Shown: positions 62,177 through 64,000 of the stretch, piece by piece
Layout: the number at the start of each line of letters is the position of its first letter
Position numbering within the stretch: position 1 is the stretch's first letter
Assembly (NCBI RefSeq): GCF_030913635.1
Contig: NZ_CP133188.1
Location: 3,410,001-3,474,000, forward strand
Length of the DNA: 64,000 bases
Source of the DNA: Sedimentibacter sp. MB35-C1
GTDB lineage: Bacteria; Bacillota; Clostridia; Tissierellales; Sedimentibacteraceae
Direction of reading: 5' to 3'
The notes under the pieces: model-generated
The model's input: only the letters and a program-made list of their open reading frames with translations
What the model was told of the DNA's origin: nothing
Database searches by the model: none
Made by a program: the position numbers and the translations under genes

Positions 62177-63970
62177 CTATGCGATAGATGGTTCTCTTGA
62201 ATTGGACAAATTCTTCTTTAATGTGTTAAGCTCTGCTTTTAATTCCTCTGGAAGCCTGCTTCCTATTTTGTTGTAAAATTCTTCAATGCTCTTAACATCA
62301 TCCATCCATGAATCTATATCAATTGTAAGCAATTCATCTAGCACTTCATTTGAAATACCCAGTTCTTCTCTATTAATATCTTCTACTTTCGGAACGTATC
62401 CTATGGAAGAAGCCTCTGCATCAACCTTGTTTTCGCATCTCCTAATTATCCACTCAAGCACTCTGAAGTTTTCTCCAAAGCCTGGCCACATAAATTCGCC
62501 TCTATCATTAGTTCTAAACCAATTAACATGGAATATTTTAGGAGGGTTGCTCAATTTTTTACCTATTTCAAGCCAATGCTCGAAATAATCTCCCATATGG
62601 TATCCACAGAATGGAAGCATAGCCATAGGGTCTCTTCTTACAACTCCTGTTTTTCCTGCAGCTGCAGCAGTTGTTTCTGATGCAAGTGTTGATCCTACAA
62701 ACACGCCGTGCTGCCAGCTTCTTGATTGATATACCAGAGGAGCAGTCTTAGCGCGTCTTCCACCGAATATTACTGCAGAAATAGGCACTCCTTCAGGTGA
62801 TTCCCATTCTTTTGAAATACATGGGCAGTTTTTAGCAGGAGCTGTGAATCTTGAATTCGGATGAGCTCCTCTTTCCCCTGATTTCTTGCCGTTCCATGGG
62901 TTACCCTGCCAATCCAACGCATTTTCCGGCGGGTTGTTGTCCATTCTTTCCCACCATACAGTATCATCATCTAAATTATAGGCAACATTTGTAAATATTG
63001 AATTTTTCTTCGATGACATTAAAGCATTATAATTTGATTTTTCGCTTGTACCCGGAGCAACTCCGAAAAATCCGGCTTCAGGATTTATTGCCCAAAGTCT
63101 ACCGTCTTCTTTTATCTTAAGCCAAGCTATATCGTCACCAACTGTCCATACCTTGTATCCCTTTTTCCTGTACAACTCTGGAGGTATAAGCATAGCAAGG
63201 TTCGTTTTTCCGCATGCCGAAGGGAATGCAGCAGCTATATATTTTACTTCTTTCTTAGGATTTTCAATTCCCAAGATCAGCATATGTTCTGCCATCCATC
63301 CTTCTTTCCATCCCTGGAATGATGCAATTCTGAGAGCAAAACATTTTTTCCCCAGCAATACGTTACCTCCGTATGCTGAATTGCATGACCAGATTGTATT
63401 ATCCTCAGGAAAATGGAATATATATCTTTTGTCTATATCAAGAGTGCACTTGCCGTGGAGTCCTCTTACAAAGTCATTGGAATCTCCCAATGTATCCAAT
63501 ACTTTCTTTCCTACTCTCGTCATTATATTCATACTTAAAACCACATAGATTGAATCAGTAATTTCAAATCCTATCTTTGAAAATGGTGAACCTATAGGTC
63601 CCATTGAATATGGAATAATATACATAGTTCTACCATTCATTGAATTTGCAAAGATCTCCCTGCCAAGCTTGTATGCATCTTCTGGACTTTTCCAATTATT
63701 AGTAGGACCCGCATTCTCTTTGCTTTTTGTACATATGTACGTTTTGTCCTCCATGCGGGCAACATCATCCTTCTGTGAACGATGATAATAGCATCCGGGA
63801 TATTTTTCCTTATTTAAAGCAATCATTTCTCCTGTTTGGCAGCCTTCCCTGCGCAGTATGTCTAATTGTTCCTCGCTTCCGTCAATCCACATAACTTTAG
63901 CTGGTTTTGTCAATGATACGACATCGTCTACCCATTTTAGAACATTTACATTCGAAGTTAGTTTTTGCAT
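62177..63970 (-). CDS. pckG: phosphoenolpyruvate carboxykinase (GTP)
   Basis: Interconverts oxaloacetate and PEP with GTP/GDP. 597 aa, normal for the GTP class. P-loop AAFPSACGKTNLAML with the hyper-reactive Cys, metal/substrate loops YGGNVLLGKKCFALRIA, WTVGDDIAWLK and SWQHGVFVGSTLASETTAAA, and GENFRVLEWIIRR near the C-terminus. Complete: start ATG 63970 with upstream TAGGAGTGC. Connects the oxaloacetate made or used by the citrate/malate genes to PEP, though it is separately transcribed. Confidence 0.97.
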   Translation of the reverse strand: MQKLTSNVNVLKWVDDVVSLTKPAKVMWIDGSEEQLDILRREGCQTGEMIALNKEKYPGCYYHRSQKDDVARMEDKTYICTKSKENAGPTNNWKSPEDAYKLGREIFANSMNGRTMYIIPYSMGPIGSPFSKIGFEITDSIYVVLSMNIMTRVGKKVLDTLGDSNDFVRGLHGKCTLDIDKRYIFHFPEDNTIWSCNSAYGGNVLLGKKCFALRIASFQGWKEGWMAEHMLILGIENPKKEVKYIAAAFPSACGKTNLAMLIPPELYRKKGYKVWTVGDDIAWLKIKEDGRLWAINPEAGFFGVAPGTSEKSNYNALMSSKKNSIFTNVAYNLDDDTVWWERMDNNPPENALDWQGNPWNGKKSGERGAHPNSRFTAPAKNCPCISKEWESPEGVPISAVIFGGRRAKTAPLVYQSRSWQHGVFVGSTLASETTAAAAGKTGVVRRDPMAMLPFCGYHMGDYFEHWLEIGKKLSNPPKIFHVNWFRTNDRGEFMWPGFGENFRVLEWIIRRCENKVDAEASSIGYVPKVEDINREELGISNEVLDELLTIDIDSWMDDVKSIEEFYNKIGSRLPEELKAELNTLKKNLSNSREPSIA

Positions 63971-64000
63971 TTTAGCACTCCTAAAATTATTAATTATGTT

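Noticed and set aside
1-64000. CRISPR arrays, tRNA or rRNA genes, T-box or other riboswitches
   Set aside because: No regularly spaced repeats, no cloverleaf or rRNA sequence, and no leader element recognised upstream of ilvE, tdh or other amino acid genes.

Overview
The window reads as a chromosomal segment of a low-GC, anaerobic Bacillota (Clostridia-type) bacterium. Supporting signs are rubrerythrin, Kbl/Tdh threonine catabolism, a citrate-lyase-type operon with a 2-hydroxycarboxylate carrier, GTP-dependent PEP carboxykinase, the firmicute set prfA-prmC-yqhQ-rqcP, and strong AGGAGG ribosome binding sites. Almost every gene lies on the minus strand. The species cannot be named from this. 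No tRNA, rRNA or CRISPR array was seen.

Layout. 1-18.5 kb is mostly core: a partial YfcC-type carrier with a D-aminoacylase, argH, rubrerythrin, rqcP, prfA-prmC-yqhQ, greA, a divergent TetR/nitroreductase pair with two palindromic operators, ilvE, the tdh-kbl operon, and a metallophosphoesterase/YhaN/YhaO cluster whose YhaO-like subunit has lost metal-site residues. 18.8-29.8 kb is a catabolic island bounded by two FCD-type GntR regulators: TRAP transporter dctPQM, a LarA-like protein, a class I aminotransferase, a RocB-like M20 hydrolase and a D-2-hydroxyacid dehydrogenase. Near-identical TGTATAC palindromes precede both transcription units.

29.9-46.4 kb is the highlight: a probable composite transposon of about 16.5 kb. 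Two directly oriented ISLre2-family copies (the left one deleted for its first 155 codons) bound it, and only the two OUTER flanks carry the same 9-bp direct repeat GACCAATTG, as expected if the whole block moved as one unit. Inside, markedly AT-rich, is a one-direction ribosomal-peptide (RiPP) cluster: an 85-residue precursor with nine Cys in its C-terminal half, a radical SAM/SPASM maturase, an E1-like leader-binding cyclodehydratase partner, a YcaO cyclodehydratase, a SagB-type dehydrogenase, an oligopeptide-binding lipoprotein and an ABC exporter. Upstream sits an HTH-TPR regulator of the RRNPP quorum-sensing type followed by a 51-codon gene for a secreted pro-peptide that looks like its pheromone. 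Pheromone and precursor promoters share a GTGACAAAAA box. Worn IS fragments (IS3-like, possible IS66-like and IS21-like) lie on both sides of the cluster.

46.5-59.4 kb is a citrate-lyase-type system: Crp/Fnr regulator, citXG fusion, citC, citF, citE, citD, a LeuC/LeuD-like hydro-lyase, a 2HCT carrier, malic enzyme and a CitA/CitB-type two-component system. The LeuCD-like pair makes citramalate/mesaconate as plausible a substrate as citrate. 59.4-64 kb holds truA, a SulP anion transporter and pckG.
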